Below, piece after piece: positions 52,333 to 61,977 of a stretch of DNA of 64,000 bases (position 1 is the stretch's first letter; every line of letters starts with the position of its first letter). The stretch spans positions 1-64,000 of the forward strand of contig NZ_JACGUT010000072.1 in assembly GCF_014076845.1 (NCBI RefSeq). Reading direction: 5' to 3'. A program made the position numbers and the translations under genes. Source of the DNA: Colwellia sp. MB3u-41 (GTDB taxonomy: Bacteria; Pseudomonadota; Gammaproteobacteria; Enterobacterales; Alteromonadaceae). The notes beneath the pieces were generated by a model. That model made no database searches and was not told where the DNA came from. It was given only the letters and a program-made list of their open reading frames with translations.

Positions 52333-53328
52333 ATGTATAACAAGCAACTGCCACTTATAGACCTTCACCGACATTTAGACGGTAACATTCGCCCTAAAAC
52401 TGTTTGGCAATTAGCCCAAAAGAACAATATTCAACTACCTGAAGCTAATTTCGAAGACTTCCTCCCGCACATTAAAATTACTAATAATGAGGCCGACCTA
52501 CTCGCTTTTTTAAAGAAATTAGATTGGGGCGTTAAAGTCATAACGTCATTAGATGATGTCATTCGTATTGGTTATGAAAATGTTGAAGACGCTTACTTGG
52601 CCAACATTGACTATGCCGAGTTACGTTTTTCGCCATTTTATATGGCGATGACCCATCAACTGCCTATTGAAGGTGTTGTTGAGGCTATTATTGAAGGGGT
52701 CAATCAAGGGTGTAAAAAATATCCTACCAAAATAAACTTAATTGGCATTCTTAGCCGTACCTTTGGTGTTGAAAACTGCCAAACCGAACTCAATGCAATA
52801 TTAGCCCATAAAGATAATATTGTTGCACTTGATTTAGCCGGAGATGAATATAATTTTCCTGGTAATCTTTTTGAAAGCCATTTCAAAAAAGCCCTCGATG
52901 CAGGTTTACAGATAACAGCACATGCGGGTGAAGCTGCTGGCCCAGAAAGTGTTTGGCATGCCATAGAAAAACTTGGCGCAACAAGAATTGGTCACGGCGT
53001 AGCTTGTGTAAAAGATCACAAACTTATGGATTACATGCGTAAACATGAAATTGGTCTTGAGTCATGCCTCACCTCGAACTACCAAACAGGTACGATAAAA
53101 GACTTAACCAAGCACCCCATTAAAACCTTTTTAGCGAATGGTCTTAATGTTTGCCTCAATACCGATGATCCAGCCGTTGAAAACATTGAGCTTGAAGATG
53201 AATTCAATCTTGCGAGCAAATTACTTAAGCTCAATGAAGAGCAAATAACTCAATTACAAACCAACGCGATTGAAATGAGCTTTTTAAGCAACGAAGAAAA
53301 ACAAAGCCTACGTGAATTAAAAATATAG
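52333..53328 (+). CDS. add: adenosine deaminase
   Basis: A 331-residue enzyme that converts adenosine and deoxyadenosine to inosine forms. LIDLHRHLDGNIRPKTVWQL has the zinc HxH, AHAGEAAGPESVW supplies His and the catalytic Glu, RIGHGVACVKD a further His, and NTDDPAV the zinc Asp. SSNYQTG-like CLTSNYQTG is the usual family block. RBS AGGA precedes ATG 52333. It feeds the PNP that follows in the same direction. Confidence 0.95.
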   Translation: MYNKQLPLIDLHRHLDGNIRPKTVWQLAQKNNIQLPEANFEDFLPHIKITNNEADLLAFLKKLDWGVKVITSLDDVIRIGYENVEDAYLANIDYAELRFSPFYMAMTHQLPIEGVVEAIIEGVNQGCKKYPTKINLIGILSRTFGVENCQTELNAILAHKDNIVALDLAGDEYNFPGNLFESHFKKALDAGLQITAHAGEAAGPESVWHAIEKLGATRIGHGVACVKDHKLMDYMRKHEIGLESCLTSNYQTGTIKDLTKHPIKTFLANGLNVCLNTDDPAVENIELEDEFNLASKLLKLNEEQITQLQTNAIEMSFLSNEEKQSLRELKI

Positions 53329-53538
53329 GTGAAGATAAGTACAGTTTCGGCGTTAATGATCAATAGATAATTGATCGTTTCTTCACTTAGTATTATTATA
53401 ACGCCATTAACTCTTAGGCGATGTTAAAACATCGTCAAAAACAATTTTTCAGTAAAAAATCCTTGATAGCAGTTTGATCTCATCAGCTCTGGCTAAAAAC
53501 TTACTGAGTTACACTTAACGAACTAAAGGATAACTCTT

Positions 53539-54243
53539 ATGCCAACACCACATATTGAAGCTCAAGCCGGCGACTTTGCAAAAACAGTATTAATGCCGGG
53601 CGATCCGCTTAGAGCAAAATATATTGCCGATAATTTCTTAGAAAATGTTAAATGCGTAACGCGTGTTCGTAACATGTTTGGTTACACGGGCACTTATAAA
53701 GGTAAGCCTATTTCAGTCATGGGTTCAGGAATGGGGATCCCTAGCGTTTCAATATACGCGACTGAACTTTATAAAGACTACGGCGTTGAAAGTATTATTC
53801 GCATTGGCTCTTGTGGCGCTGTTCGTGACGACATAAAAGTGCGTGATATTGTTATAGGTATGGCAGCAAGTACTGACTCTAACGTGAACAGACAGCGTTT
53901 TCATGGCGTTGACTTTGCAGCATGTGCAGATTTTTCATTATTAAAAAGTGTGGTAGATACTGCCGAACGATTAAATAAGCCCGTACGCGTAGGTAACATT
54001 TTTACGGCTGATTTATTTTACACACCTCAACCAGAAATGTTTGCCACTATGGAGAAATATGGCATTTTAGCGGTTGAAATGGAAGCAGCGGGTCTTTATG
54101 GCGTAGCAGCAGAATACGGTAAAAAAGCATTAACGGTGTTAACGGTGAGCGACCATATTAAAACAGGTGAACAAACTACAGCTGATGAACGTGAAACAAC
54201 GTTTAAAGACATGATGGAATTAACTTTAGAAAGTATTCTATAA
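53539..54243 (+). CDS. deoD: purine nucleoside phosphorylase
   Basis: A 234-residue hexameric [75 protein letters not shown] and [12 protein letters not shown] are all standard. It cleaves purine nucleosides with phosphate to base and (deoxy)ribose-1-phosphate, the substrate of DeoB. AAAGGATAA lies before the ATG. Separated from add by 210 bases, so it has its own promoter. Confidence 0.97.
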   Translation: MPTPHIEAQAGDFAKTVLMPGDPLRAKYIADNFLENVKCVTRVRNMFGYTGTYKGKPISVMGSGMGIPSVSIYATELYKDYGVESIIRIGSCGAVRDDIKVRDIVIGMAASTDSNVNRQRFHGVDFAACADFSLLKSVVDTAERLNKPVRVGNIFTADLFYTPQPEMFATMEKYGILAVEMEAAGLYGVAAEYGKKALTVLTVSDHIKTGEQTTADERETTFKDMMELTLESIL

Positions 54244-54405
54244 CGTTTAAATGAAGGTTATGTTGTGATTAGCCATCGACGTGGATGGAAATACTCATGC
54301 TAATAAGCATAAACGCCTAAGAACGGCCAGAGCACCACAACATTGCATACAAGGATATAGAGACTAAGTTTTGTTTGAAAAATAAACTGACCGTTTATCC
54401 TAAAC

Positions 54406-54442
54406 ATAAAAAGGGTTAGCATTAATGGCTAACCCTTTTTTA
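54406..54442. terminator. bidirectional terminator between deoD and deoB
   Basis: AAAAAGGGTTAGC and GCTAACCCTTTTTT pair around ATTAATG. A and T runs on both sides allow use from both convergent genes. Confidence 0.88.
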
Positions 54443-54489
54443 TATCAACTATTTAAGCCAAGTAAATGGTTTGATCAAGCAAAAAATGG

Positions 54490-55710
54490 CTATGTGTTAT
54501 TAAAACCAAGCTCAGTTAAAAAGCTTGTTCCGTAAGCCATTTCTTCAACACTAAACAGTTCTGCTATGGTTTGTCCTAAATCAGCAAAAGTGGTTCGTCT
54601 ACCTAAATTCACTGAAGCAATATTGTGATGATAGGCTAATACCGGCACATATTCACGTGTATGATCGCTACCTGGCCAAGTTGGATCACAACCATGGTCA
54701 GCCGTTAGAAACAATACATCGCTATCTTTCATCGCACTCAGTACTTCAGGGATGCGAGCATCAAAAGCTTCAAGCTCTCTAGCATAACCTACTGGGTTTC
54801 GTCGATGGCCAAAGTCCTGATCAAAATTAACTAAATTAGTAAAGATTAATGCATTATCTTGTGCGCTATTAATATGAGTGATGGTTGCATCTAATAACGC
54901 ATCTAATCCCGTTGCCTTGGTTTTTTCACTAATGCCTTGATGAGCAAAAATGTCAGCAATTTTACCGACACTTATCACATGAGTACCGGCATCATAAATT
55001 TTATCAAGTACAGTCGGCGCTGGTGGTAATACCGAGTAATCGCGACGGTTACCAGTTCTCGCAAAATCTTCGGGAGTCTCACCAATAAAAGGTCTTGCTA
55101 TAACTCGTCCTATATTTAAGCCTTCAAGTTCAGCGCGTACCGTTTCACAATACTTATAAAGATTGTCTAGACCAAAATGTTCTTCATGTGCCGCTATTTG
55201 AAAGACACTGTCTGCTGAGGTATAACAAATGGGTAAACCTGTTTTGATATGCTCTTGCCCTAATTTTTCTAGAATGTCAGTGCCAGAGGCATGACAATTA
55301 CCTAACATACCGCTAAAGCCTGTCGCCAGATTAACTTTTTCAATCAAATCTTCAGGGAAGGCATTTTCTTTATTGGTGAAATATCCCCAGTCAAAAAGTA
55401 CGGGAACACCGGCCATTTCCCAGTGTCCACTCGGCGTATCTTTGCCGGTGCTTATTTCTTGTGCGAAACCGAAAGCGCCTTTTTGGGGCTCTCCACCTTG
55501 CTGTGGAAAATCAGTATTTGAAGCATCGTGGCCAGCTTTAAATAAACCTAAACTTGCAAGGTTAGGTAAGTTTATGGCCTTTCCTGTCTCGGTGTAATAT
55601 GCCTTAGCAAGGTTAGCAAGGGTATTTGCACCAACATCACCAAATTCTGCTGCGTCAGCAGAGTAACCGATGCCAAAACTGTCTATCACTAAAACTATTG
55701 CGCGGGCCAT
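54490..55710 (-). CDS. deoB: phosphopentomutase
   Basis: A 406-residue enzyme interconverting (deoxy)ribose-1- and 5-phosphate. I start at ATG 55710 ([20 protein letters not shown]) with AGGAAAT upstream; the longer frame to 55782 crosses the operator-like palindrome. Alkaline-phosphatase-superfamily motifs are present: VIDSFGIG, the phosphorylated Thr in [23 protein letters not shown], and [20 protein letters not shown] with the metal ligands. Divergent from udk and the nupC operon. Confidence 0.95.
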   Translation of the reverse strand: MARAIVLVIDSFGIGYSADAAEFGDVGANTLANLAKAYYTETGKAINLPNLASLGLFKAGHDASNTDFPQQGGEPQKGAFGFAQEISTGKDTPSGHWEMAGVPVLFDWGYFTNKENAFPEDLIEKVNLATGFSGMLGNCHASGTDILEKLGQEHIKTGLPICYTSADSVFQIAAHEEHFGLDNLYKYCETVRAELEGLNIGRVIARPFIGETPEDFARTGNRRDYSVLPPAPTVLDKIYDAGTHVISVGKIADIFAHQGISEKTKATGLDALLDATITHINSAQDNALIFTNLVNFDQDFGHRRNPVGYARELEAFDARIPEVLSAMKDSDVLFLTADHGCDPTWPGSDHTREYVPVLAYHHNIASVNLGRRTTFADLGQTIAELFSVEEMAYGTSFLTELGFNNT

Positions 55711-55766
55711 AGCATTTCCTTTATGATCATTTTTCAAATATATATTCATAAATAGCAGAATAAAAC

Positions 55767-55782
55767 ATGACCACATGGTCAA
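55767..55782. promoter_or_regulatory. palindromic operator-like site 2 (nucleoside block)
   Basis: ATGACCACATGGTCAA, with TGACCA / TGGTCA perfect. It lies between the divergent deoB and udk genes, 57 bases upstream of the deoB start. Confidence 0.55.
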
Positions 55783-55916
55783 GTTGTGCTAATTTATCAC
55801 CTTTTGAAAATGGGGTAAATGATGCTTTTAAAAATACGCTGATAAAGTAACGTATTTTTCATCATTACATCATAAAAGTATGAACTAGCTTTTAATTACT
55901 GTCATCTCAACAGCGG

Positions 55917-56618
55917 ATGACAGAATTAAAATTATTTTTGAAGCTGAATTATCGACAGGCTAAAACATTGAACGCAAATAAACCGACAATTATTACAATC
56001 ACAGGTCCATCAGCATCGGGTAAAACCCTTTTTGCGCATACAATTCATGATGAACTTATCGATGAATTAGGTGAAGACGGTATTTCCATTTTAAGTGAAG
56101 ACGCATACTACCGCTCACAATCTCATTTAACGATGTCTGAACGTGAACAAACAAACTACGACAACCCTAGCGCCTTTGAACATGATTTATTAGCAGAGCA
56201 CTTAAAAAGTATCACTGAAAATAAATCTATCGATGTCCCTATTTATTGTTATAAAACACACACGCGTTTAAATGAGACTCGCAGATTTACCCCCACAAAA
56301 ATAGTCTTGGTTGAAGGCATTTTATTACTGACAGATAAAGCACTTCGAGATCAGTTTGACATTAAAGTCTACATGGATACACCACTTGATATCTGCTTGG
56401 TTAGACGCATTAAACGCGATTTAACTGAACGCAATAGAAGTATTGAGTCGGTAACCAATCAATATTTAGAAACAGTGAGACCGATGTACTATCAATTTAT
56501 TGAACCCTCTAAAGCTTGGGCTGATATAGTGATCACTCGCGGCGGAAAAAACAGAATGGCGATTGAAGTGCTTAAAGCAAAAATACGCCAACTCTCAAAA
56601 CTACCACTACAAAAATAA
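55917..56618 (+). CDS. udk: uridine kinase
   Basis: A 233-residue enzyme phosphorylating uridine and cytidine. Walker A is GPSASGKT, YYRSQSHLTMSEREQTNYDN is the uridine-binding block, and VLVEGILLLTD, MDTPLDICLVRRIKRDLTER and FIEPSKAWADIVI complete the family pattern. The first 18 residues are an extension relative to E. coli Udk, and no RBS precedes the ATG; a TTG about 54 bases later (then NANKPTIITI) would give the usual length. First gene of the operon udk-nupC-deoC-tdk-upp. Confidence 0.93.
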   Translation: MTELKLFLKLNYRQAKTLNANKPTIITITGPSASGKTLFAHTIHDELIDELGEDGISILSEDAYYRSQSHLTMSEREQTNYDNPSAFEHDLLAEHLKSITENKSIDVPIYCYKTHTRLNETRRFTPTKIVLVEGILLLTDKALRDQFDIKVYMDTPLDICLVRRIKRDLTERNRSIESVTNQYLETVRPMYYQFIEPSKAWADIVITRGGKNRMAIEVLKAKIRQLSKLPLQK

Positions 56619-56655
56619 AAATAACAATAACAATAATTATAAATTAAGGGGATTT

Positions 56656-57900
56656 ATGGATTTTTCCGCATATAGAGGGGTAATAGGCATATTTGTTTTA
56701 TTAGCCATCGCCTATGGACTTTCAAAAAGCAAAAAAGATATTAACTTTCGTACCGTAGGTTTTGCCTTTTTATTACAACTGTTACTGGGTGCTTTTGTTT
56801 TATATGTTCCCTTTGGTAAAGACGTATTAACGACAATCACCTCAAGCGTACAAAGTGTCATTGACAGTGCGAAGGTTGGCATAAGTTTTCTCTTTGGTGG
56901 GCTTGGCACAGACGCAATGTATGAAAATGGCGTTGGTTTTGTTTTTGCTATTCGAGTGTTACCTAATATTATTTTCTTCTCTTCTTTAATTGCCGTTCTT
57001 TACTACCTTGGCATTATGCAATGGGTCATCAAAATTATTGGCGGGAGCTTACAGAAATTATTAAAAACCAGTAAGCCAGAGTCACTTTCAGCCACCGCCA
57101 ATATATTTGTTGGTCAAACTGAAGCCCCCTTAGTTGTTCGTCCTTATATAGCTAAAATGACACAGTCAGAACTCTTTGCCATTATGGTAGGGGGACTTGC
57201 TTCTGTAGCAGGCTCTATTATGGCAGGTTATGCAGGTTTAGGTATTGACCTTAAATATTTAATCGCGGCATCTTTCATGGCAGCTCCCGGCGGTTTATTA
57301 ATGGCTAAAATTATATATCCTGAAACCGAACCTGAAAAAATCATTCAAGAAGAAGTTGACTTCGATGAAGGCGATGATAAACCGGCTAACGTCATTGACG
57401 CAGCGGCTTCTGGAGCAGCATCTGGGTTAAAACTGGCGGTAAACGTGGGTGCAATGTTATTGGCATTTATTGCGCTAATTGCTTTACTAAATACGATTGT
57501 TGGCGGTATTAGTGGTTTATTTGGATATGATAATATTACTATCGAACTCATTCTCGGATACGTTTTTGCCCCTTTCGCATTTATTATTGGTGTACCGGTA
57601 AACGAAATGCTGCAAGCAGGCAGTTTTATCGGCCAAAAAGTGGTTGTAAATGAATTTTTTGCTTACGTAAATTTTGTTGAAATAAAAGACACGCTTTCAC
57701 CGGTAACCCAAGCAATTGTAACGTTCGCGTTATGTGGATTTGCTAACTTATCTTCAATAGCCATTTTACTTGGTGGTATTGGCTCAATGGCCCCTAGCCG
57801 TAGACGTGATATCGCTAGGCTTGGTGTCCATGCAATGTTAGCTGCAACGTTAGCTAATTTAATGAGTGCTGCTATTGCCGGCGTATTCATTTCTTTGTAG
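56656..57900 (+). CDS. nupC: NupC-type concentrative nucleoside transporter
   Basis: A 414-residue inner membrane protein. ATG 56656 follows AAGGGG; the longer frame to 56563 lies in udk. It has the CNT-family marks: GFAFLLQLLLGAFVLYVPFG, FLFGGLGTDAMYENGVGFVF, the substrate-binding SATANIFVGQTEAPLVVRPY, and FALCGFANLSSIAILLGGIG near the end. Uptake is driven by H+ or Na+. Codon context shows tight linkage with udk (37-base gap) and deoC (24-base gap). Confidence 0.95.
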   Translation: MDFSAYRGVIGIFVLLAIAYGLSKSKKDINFRTVGFAFLLQLLLGAFVLYVPFGKDVLTTITSSVQSVIDSAKVGISFLFGGLGTDAMYENGVGFVFAIRVLPNIIFFSSLIAVLYYLGIMQWVIKIIGGSLQKLLKTSKPESLSATANIFVGQTEAPLVVRPYIAKMTQSELFAIMVGGLASVAGSIMAGYAGLGIDLKYLIAASFMAAPGGLLMAKIIYPETEPEKIIQEEVDFDEGDDKPANVIDAAASGAASGLKLAVNVGAMLLAFIALIALLNTIVGGISGLFGYDNITIELILGYVFAPFAFIIGVPVNEMLQAGSFIGQKVVVNEFFAYVNFVEIKDTLSPVTQAIVTFALCGFANLSSIAILLGGIGSMAPSRRRDIARLGVHAMLAATLANLMSAAIAGVFISL

Positions 57901-57924
57901 AGAAATAAAAGGAAAATAATCGTA

Positions 57925-58698
57925 ATGTCTGATCTTAAAAAAGTTGCTCAGCGCGCCCTTTCGTTAATTGATTTAACAAGCTTAACGGATAGTGAAACGA
58001 CAGAAGAAATTAAAACCTTGTGTCAACAAGCTAATTCATTAGCAGGCGCTACGGCCGCTATCTGTATATACCCACGGTTTGTACCGCTCGCAAAAAAACT
58101 ATTAAAAGCACAGCAAACCCCTCATATAAAAATTGCTACGGTAACTAACTTTCCTCACGGAAATGACGATATAGATATCGCTCTAGCCGAAACACAAGCT
58201 GCTGTTGCCTACGGGGCTGACGAAGTTGATTTAGTCTTTCCTTACAAAGCATTAATGCAAGGTAACGAAGCGATTGGCTTTGATATGGTAAAAGTGTGTA
58301 AACAAGCTTGTGGTGAATTTGCTAAGCTCAAAGTTATTATCGAATCTGGTGAGCTTAAATCAGCAGTATTAATTGAACAAGCAAGTGAAATTGCAATTAA
58401 TGCCGGTGCTGATTACATCAAAACATCAACAGGTAAAGTACCGGTTAATGCCACACCAGAAGCCGCTAAAATTATGCTTGAAGTCATTAAAAATAAAAAC
58501 ATCAATGTTGGTTTTAAACCCGCAGGTGGTGTTAGAAATGCTGAAGATGCCGCGGTTTACCTTGATTTAGCTGATAGTATATTAGGTAATGAGTGGGTTG
58601 ATAATAACCATTTTCGTTTTGGCGCAAGTAGCTTATTGAACAGTTTACTTGACACGCTAGGACACACCACTGAAAATAAGTCAGCAAATAGCTACTGA
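57925..58698 (+). CDS. deoC: deoxyribose-phosphate aldolase
   Basis: A 257-residue class I aldolase splitting deoxyribose-5-phosphate into glyceraldehyde-3-phosphate and acetaldehyde. [69 protein letters not shown], the Schiff-base Lys in [10 protein letters not shown], and [10 protein letters not shown] with the second Lys are all seen. It completes deoxynucleoside breakdown after DeoB. Confidence 0.97.
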   Translation: MSDLKKVAQRALSLIDLTSLTDSETTEEIKTLCQQANSLAGATAAICIYPRFVPLAKKLLKAQQTPHIKIATVTNFPHGNDDIDIALAETQAAVAYGADEVDLVFPYKALMQGNEAIGFDMVKVCKQACGEFAKLKVIIESGELKSAVLIEQASEIAINAGADYIKTSTGKVPVNATPEAAKIMLEVIKNKNINVGFKPAGGVRNAEDAAVYLDLADSILGNEWVDNNHFRFGASSLLNSLLDTLGHTTENKSANSY

Positions 58699-58722
58699 TC
58701 ACCATTGATAAAGAAGTAATTC

Positions 58723-59298
58723 ATGGCACAACTGTATTTTTATTATTCATCAATGAACGCAGGTAAGTCGACTCACCTGTTGCAATCATCTTATAATTAT
58801 CGCGAACGTGGTTTAACAACGGCTATCTACACCGCACAAATTGATGACAGGTTTGCCAAAGGAAAAGTCGCCTCGCGTTTAGGTATAGACGCAGATGCTT
58901 TCTTATTTGATGATAGTATCAACATGCTCGTTGATATAAAAAACAAACACCAGGCAAAAAAAATTGATTGTGTGCTTATTGATGAAGCACAGTTTTTGTC
59001 AACAGAACAAGTAAAGCAGTTAACGGATGTTGTTGATTTATTGCATATACCGGTATTAGCTTATGGCATAAGGACTGATTTTCTAGGAGAAACTTTTTCT
59101 GGCAGTGCTGCCCTGCTCGCTTGGGCTGATAAATTAGTCGAATTAAAAACGATTTGTCATTGTGGACGTAAAGCTAACTTTGTCATCAGACAAGATGAAT
59201 ATGGTGTGCCTGTAAAAGTGGGTCAACAAGTTGAGGTGGGTGGTAATGAACGTTACGAGCCTCTTTGTAGAGCCCATTTCAAGCAATTAGTCTGGTAA
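58723..59298 (+). CDS. tdk: thymidine kinase
   Basis: A 191-residue type II enzyme. Walker A is [27 protein letters not shown] is Walker B with the catalytic Glu, and [20 protein letters not shown] is the lasso-proximal block. The zinc site has Cys-x-Cys in [11 protein letters not shown] and a later Cys-His in PLCRAHF. RBS AAGAAG precedes the ATG. It phosphorylates thymidine to dTMP, competing with DeoA for the same substrate. Confidence 0.97.
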   Translation: MAQLYFYYSSMNAGKSTHLLQSSYNYRERGLTTAIYTAQIDDRFAKGKVASRLGIDADAFLFDDSINMLVDIKNKHQAKKIDCVLIDEAQFLSTEQVKQLTDVVDLLHIPVLAYGIRTDFLGETFSGSAALLAWADKLVELKTICHCGRKANFVIRQDEYGVPVKVGQQVEVGGNERYEPLCRAHFKQLVW

Positions 59299-59375
59299 AC
59301 ATAGTCATTTCTTCTTTGTTTAATACGAGGAAGATATTTATCTCATTTGTCCCTGTATAAAACAAGGAATACTCC

Positions 59376-60002
59376 ATGTCAGTTTTTGAAAGCACTCACC
59401 CACTGGTCAAGCACAAAATTAGTTTATTACGAGATAACAATATTTCAGTTAAAGCCTTTCGAGAGTTGACTAAAGAAATATCAATGTTACTGACGGTTGA
59501 AGCAACCCAACACCTTAGTCTTAAAAATACCTCATTAACCTGTTGGTCTGGCGAAATATCAGTCCCTACACTTGCTGATAAACAACCCACGCTTGTTCCC
59601 ATATTACGTGCGGGTTTGGGTATGCTTGAAGGCTCTCTTTCAATATTGCCTTGTGCAAAAATTAGTGTTGTTGGCATACAACGAAATGAAGAGACTTTAG
59701 CGGCTGAAAGTTATTACGAAAATATAATTTCTGATATAGAAAACAGAACAGCAATTATTATTGACCCGATGCTAGCAACAGGCGGCACTGCATTAGCGAC
59801 AATAGATTTATTAAAAACCTCAGGTTGTAAGACCATTATCGCGCTATTTTTGGTTGCGGCACCAGAAGGCATTAAAATGATAGCAGATGCTCACCCTGAT
59901 GTTACGTTAACCATTGGCGTAATAGATGAAAAACTTAACAAGCAAGGTTATATTCTACCGGGTTTAGGTGACGCAGGAGACAAGATTTTCGGTACGTTGT
60001 AA
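59376..60002 (+). CDS. upp: uracil phosphoribosyltransferase
   Basis: A 208-residue enzyme making UMP from uracil and PRPP. VFESTHPLVKHKISLLRDNN and ISVKAFRELTKEISMLLTVE open it, PILRAGLGMLEG binds uracil/PPi, and the PRPP loop is IIIDPMLATGGTALATIDLL. It ends GYILPGLGDAGDKIFGT, the standard C-terminus. A 77-base gap and AAGGAAT precede the start. Last gene of the salvage operon. Confidence 0.97.
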   Translation: MSVFESTHPLVKHKISLLRDNNISVKAFRELTKEISMLLTVEATQHLSLKNTSLTCWSGEISVPTLADKQPTLVPILRAGLGMLEGSLSILPCAKISVVGIQRNEETLAAESYYENIISDIENRTAIIIDPMLATGGTALATIDLLKTSGCKTIIALFLVAAPEGIKMIADAHPDVTLTIGVIDEKLNKQGYILPGLGDAGDKIFGTL

Positions 60003-60034
60003 TATTCGATACGTGATAAATTGACTAAAGTATT

Positions 60035-60071
60035 AAAATCACTTCTTATGGGCTAAATAAAAAGTGATTTT
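60035..60071. terminator. terminator between upp and deoA
   Basis: AAAATCACTT and AAGTGATTTT pair over 10 bp around 17 bases. It lies between the convergent upp and deoA genes and can serve both. Confidence 0.7.
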
Positions 60072-60084
60072 ATATGATGCAAGC

Positions 60085-61386
60085 TTAATAGATCACCGGT
60101 GGTAATTCAGGTGACTCTTCAGAATAAGTGATTGCTTGTTGAAATTGCTGAGCAGCTAATCGCGCAGAATTTTCATCTTTCGCATGAACACGCGCAATAA
60201 CTTCGCCACTGTTTACTTGTACTCCCAGCGGTAAAATTCGATCGAAACCCACACTGTGATCTACTTTTTGTTTTGGCGCAGTTCTACCGCCGCCTAAACC
60301 AACCACTGACATACCGACATCACGGGTGTTCATTTGTGCTAAGTAGCCATGTTGACTCGCTTTTATCTCCATAATAATTGCAGCTTTATGCATTGAACCC
60401 CAAGGGTTTTCAACAAAATCTGTTGGACCACCTAAAGCCGCTATCATACGTTCAAATATTTCTGCCGCTTTACCTGAATGCAGCGCCTTATCAATTTTAA
60501 GATAGGCACTTTGTTCATCGCTTGCTAAACCAGAGTTTACTAACATCGCACAGGCTAACGTTTTAACAACCTTATGCAAACGTGGTTCTCGCTGTTTACC
60601 GGTTAAATATTTAGCGGTTTCATACATTTCAATAGCATTACCAGCACTGGTGCCTAACACTTGATTCATGTCAGTGATGATCGCTTGAGTTTTAACGCCG
60701 GCACCATTGGCGACACTTGAAATACTCTCAGCAAGCGCTTTAGCATCGTCAAGAGATGACATCATCGCGCCATTACCCACTTTGACATCCATCACTAAAG
60801 TATCAAGACCCGCAGCGAGTTTTTTAGATAAAATAGAGGCGGTTATCAGGGGAATAGACTCAACCGTCGCGGTGACATCTCGAATACTATAAAGGCGTTT
60901 ATCTGCAGGCGCTAAGTTGTCAGTTTGGGATATTATAGCGACACCCACCTCTTTTACGATGCGCTTAAATTCAGCTATGGTCGGTTCAACATTAAAACCC
61001 GCAATACTTTCTAATTTATCTGAGGTACCACCGGTGTGTCCTAACCCGCGCCCTGAAATCATTGGCACGTAAGCACCACACGCAGAAACGATTGCAGCAA
61101 GCATAAAGCTCACTTTATCTCCTACTCCACCTGTAGAGTGTTTGTCTACAATGGGGGCATCATAGCCCTCCCACGAAAGTACATCACCTGAGTTCATCAT
61201 CGCTTTAGTGAGTGTTACTTTTTCTTCAACCGACAATCCTTTTTGAAAAATTGCCATCGCCATTGCACCCACTTGACTGTCGGAAAAACTGCCGTCAACT
61301 AAACCCTTCACGAAACTGTGAATTTGACCTTCGCTGAGGTTTTTACCATCACGCTTAATGCGAATAATTTCTTGCGGTAATACCAT
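60085..61386 (-). CDS. deoA: thymidine phosphorylase
   Basis: A 433-residue enzyme converting thymidine and phosphate to thymine and deoxyribose-1-phosphate. I start at ATG 61386 (MVLPQEIIRIKRDGKNLSEG) with AAGGATT upstream. Landmarks: SFVKGLVDGSFSDSQVGAMAMA, VDKHSTGGVGDKVSFMLA (phosphate site), SGRGLGHTGGTSDKLESI, and VGNGAMMSSLDDAKAL. It lies 11 bases after cdd, in a two-gene operon. Confidence 0.96.
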   Translation of the reverse strand: MVLPQEIIRIKRDGKNLSEGQIHSFVKGLVDGSFSDSQVGAMAMAIFQKGLSVEEKVTLTKAMMNSGDVLSWEGYDAPIVDKHSTGGVGDKVSFMLAAIVSACGAYVPMISGRGLGHTGGTSDKLESIAGFNVEPTIAEFKRIVKEVGVAIISQTDNLAPADKRLYSIRDVTATVESIPLITASILSKKLAAGLDTLVMDVKVGNGAMMSSLDDAKALAESISSVANGAGVKTQAIITDMNQVLGTSAGNAIEMYETAKYLTGKQREPRLHKVVKTLACAMLVNSGLASDEQSAYLKIDKALHSGKAAEIFERMIAALGGPTDFVENPWGSMHKAAIIMEIKASQHGYLAQMNTRDVGMSVVGLGGGRTAPKQKVDHSVGFDRILPLGVQVNSGEVIARVHAKDENSARLAAQQFQQAITYSEESPELPPVIY

Positions 61387-61397
61387 GGTTAAAATCC

Positions 61398-61820
61398 TTA
61401 TAGATCCAGTAGATCTTTTGGTGTGAAAGCATCTGGTAAAAGTTGTGCCACACTCCACACTTGCTGTTCATTTTTGTGATTAAACGCAATCACCGGAGCT
61501 GATTGTTCAAAAAACTCGGCGATAACTTGTCGACATGCGCCGCACGGTGGCGTTAATTTGTCTTGCTCGGTATAAATAACGATCATCTGAAAGCTCTGCT
61601 CGCCTTTTATCACGGCATGGCTTACACAATTACGCTCTGCACAAACCGTTAAACCATAAGACGCATTCTCAACATTACAACCTTGAACAATATTTCCCTT
61701 TGTTGTTAAAGCAGCGGCACCTACATAAAAATTGCTGTAAGGCGCATAAGCTTTACCATAAGCTTCTTTAGCGGCGGCTTTTAAATTTGCCGGTATTTCG
61801 ATTGTATTTGTATTTATCAT
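61398..61820 (-). CDS. cdd: cytidine deaminase
   Basis: A 140-residue homotetrameric-type enzyme turning cytidine into uridine. The zinc site is CNVENASYGLTVCAERNCV (Cys, catalytic Glu) and PPCGACRQVIAEF (two Cys). YAPYSNFYVGAAALT is the substrate-binding start. It is the first gene of cdd-deoA. A TTGACC palindrome lies 44 bases upstream of its start, between it and the TonB receptor terminator. Confidence 0.96.
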   Translation of the reverse strand: MINTNTIEIPANLKAAAKEAYGKAYAPYSNFYVGAAALTTKGNIVQGCNVENASYGLTVCAERNCVSHAVIKGEQSFQMIVIYTEQDKLTPPCGACRQVIAEFFEQSAPVIAFNHKNEQQVWSVAQLLPDAFTPKDLLDL

Positions 61821-61863
61821 TATAAAGATTCAAGAGTTATTGAGTCGTATCAGAATAACATAG

Positions 61864-61879
61864 TTGACCAAGTGGTCAA
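61864..61879. promoter_or_regulatory. palindromic operator-like site 3 (nucleoside block)
   Basis: TTGACCAAGTGGTCAA, an 8-bp half-site palindrome with mismatches only in the centre. It is 44 bases upstream of cdd, where a repressor could block the promoter. Confidence 0.6.
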
Positions 61880-61921
61880 GTATGTAGTTTAGGTATGAGT
61901 AAAAGGGTTAAATTTTTCCAT

Positions 61922-61957
61922 AAAAAAAAACCCTTTAGTAAACTAAAGGGTTTTTAT
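61922..61957. terminator. terminator after the TonB receptor gene
   Basis: AAAACCCTTTAGT and ACTAAAGGGTTTTT pair around AA. T runs exist on both strands. It lies 20 bases after the receptor stop. Confidence 0.9.
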
Positions 61958-61977
61958 TGAAGTCATACTCAGTTGAA

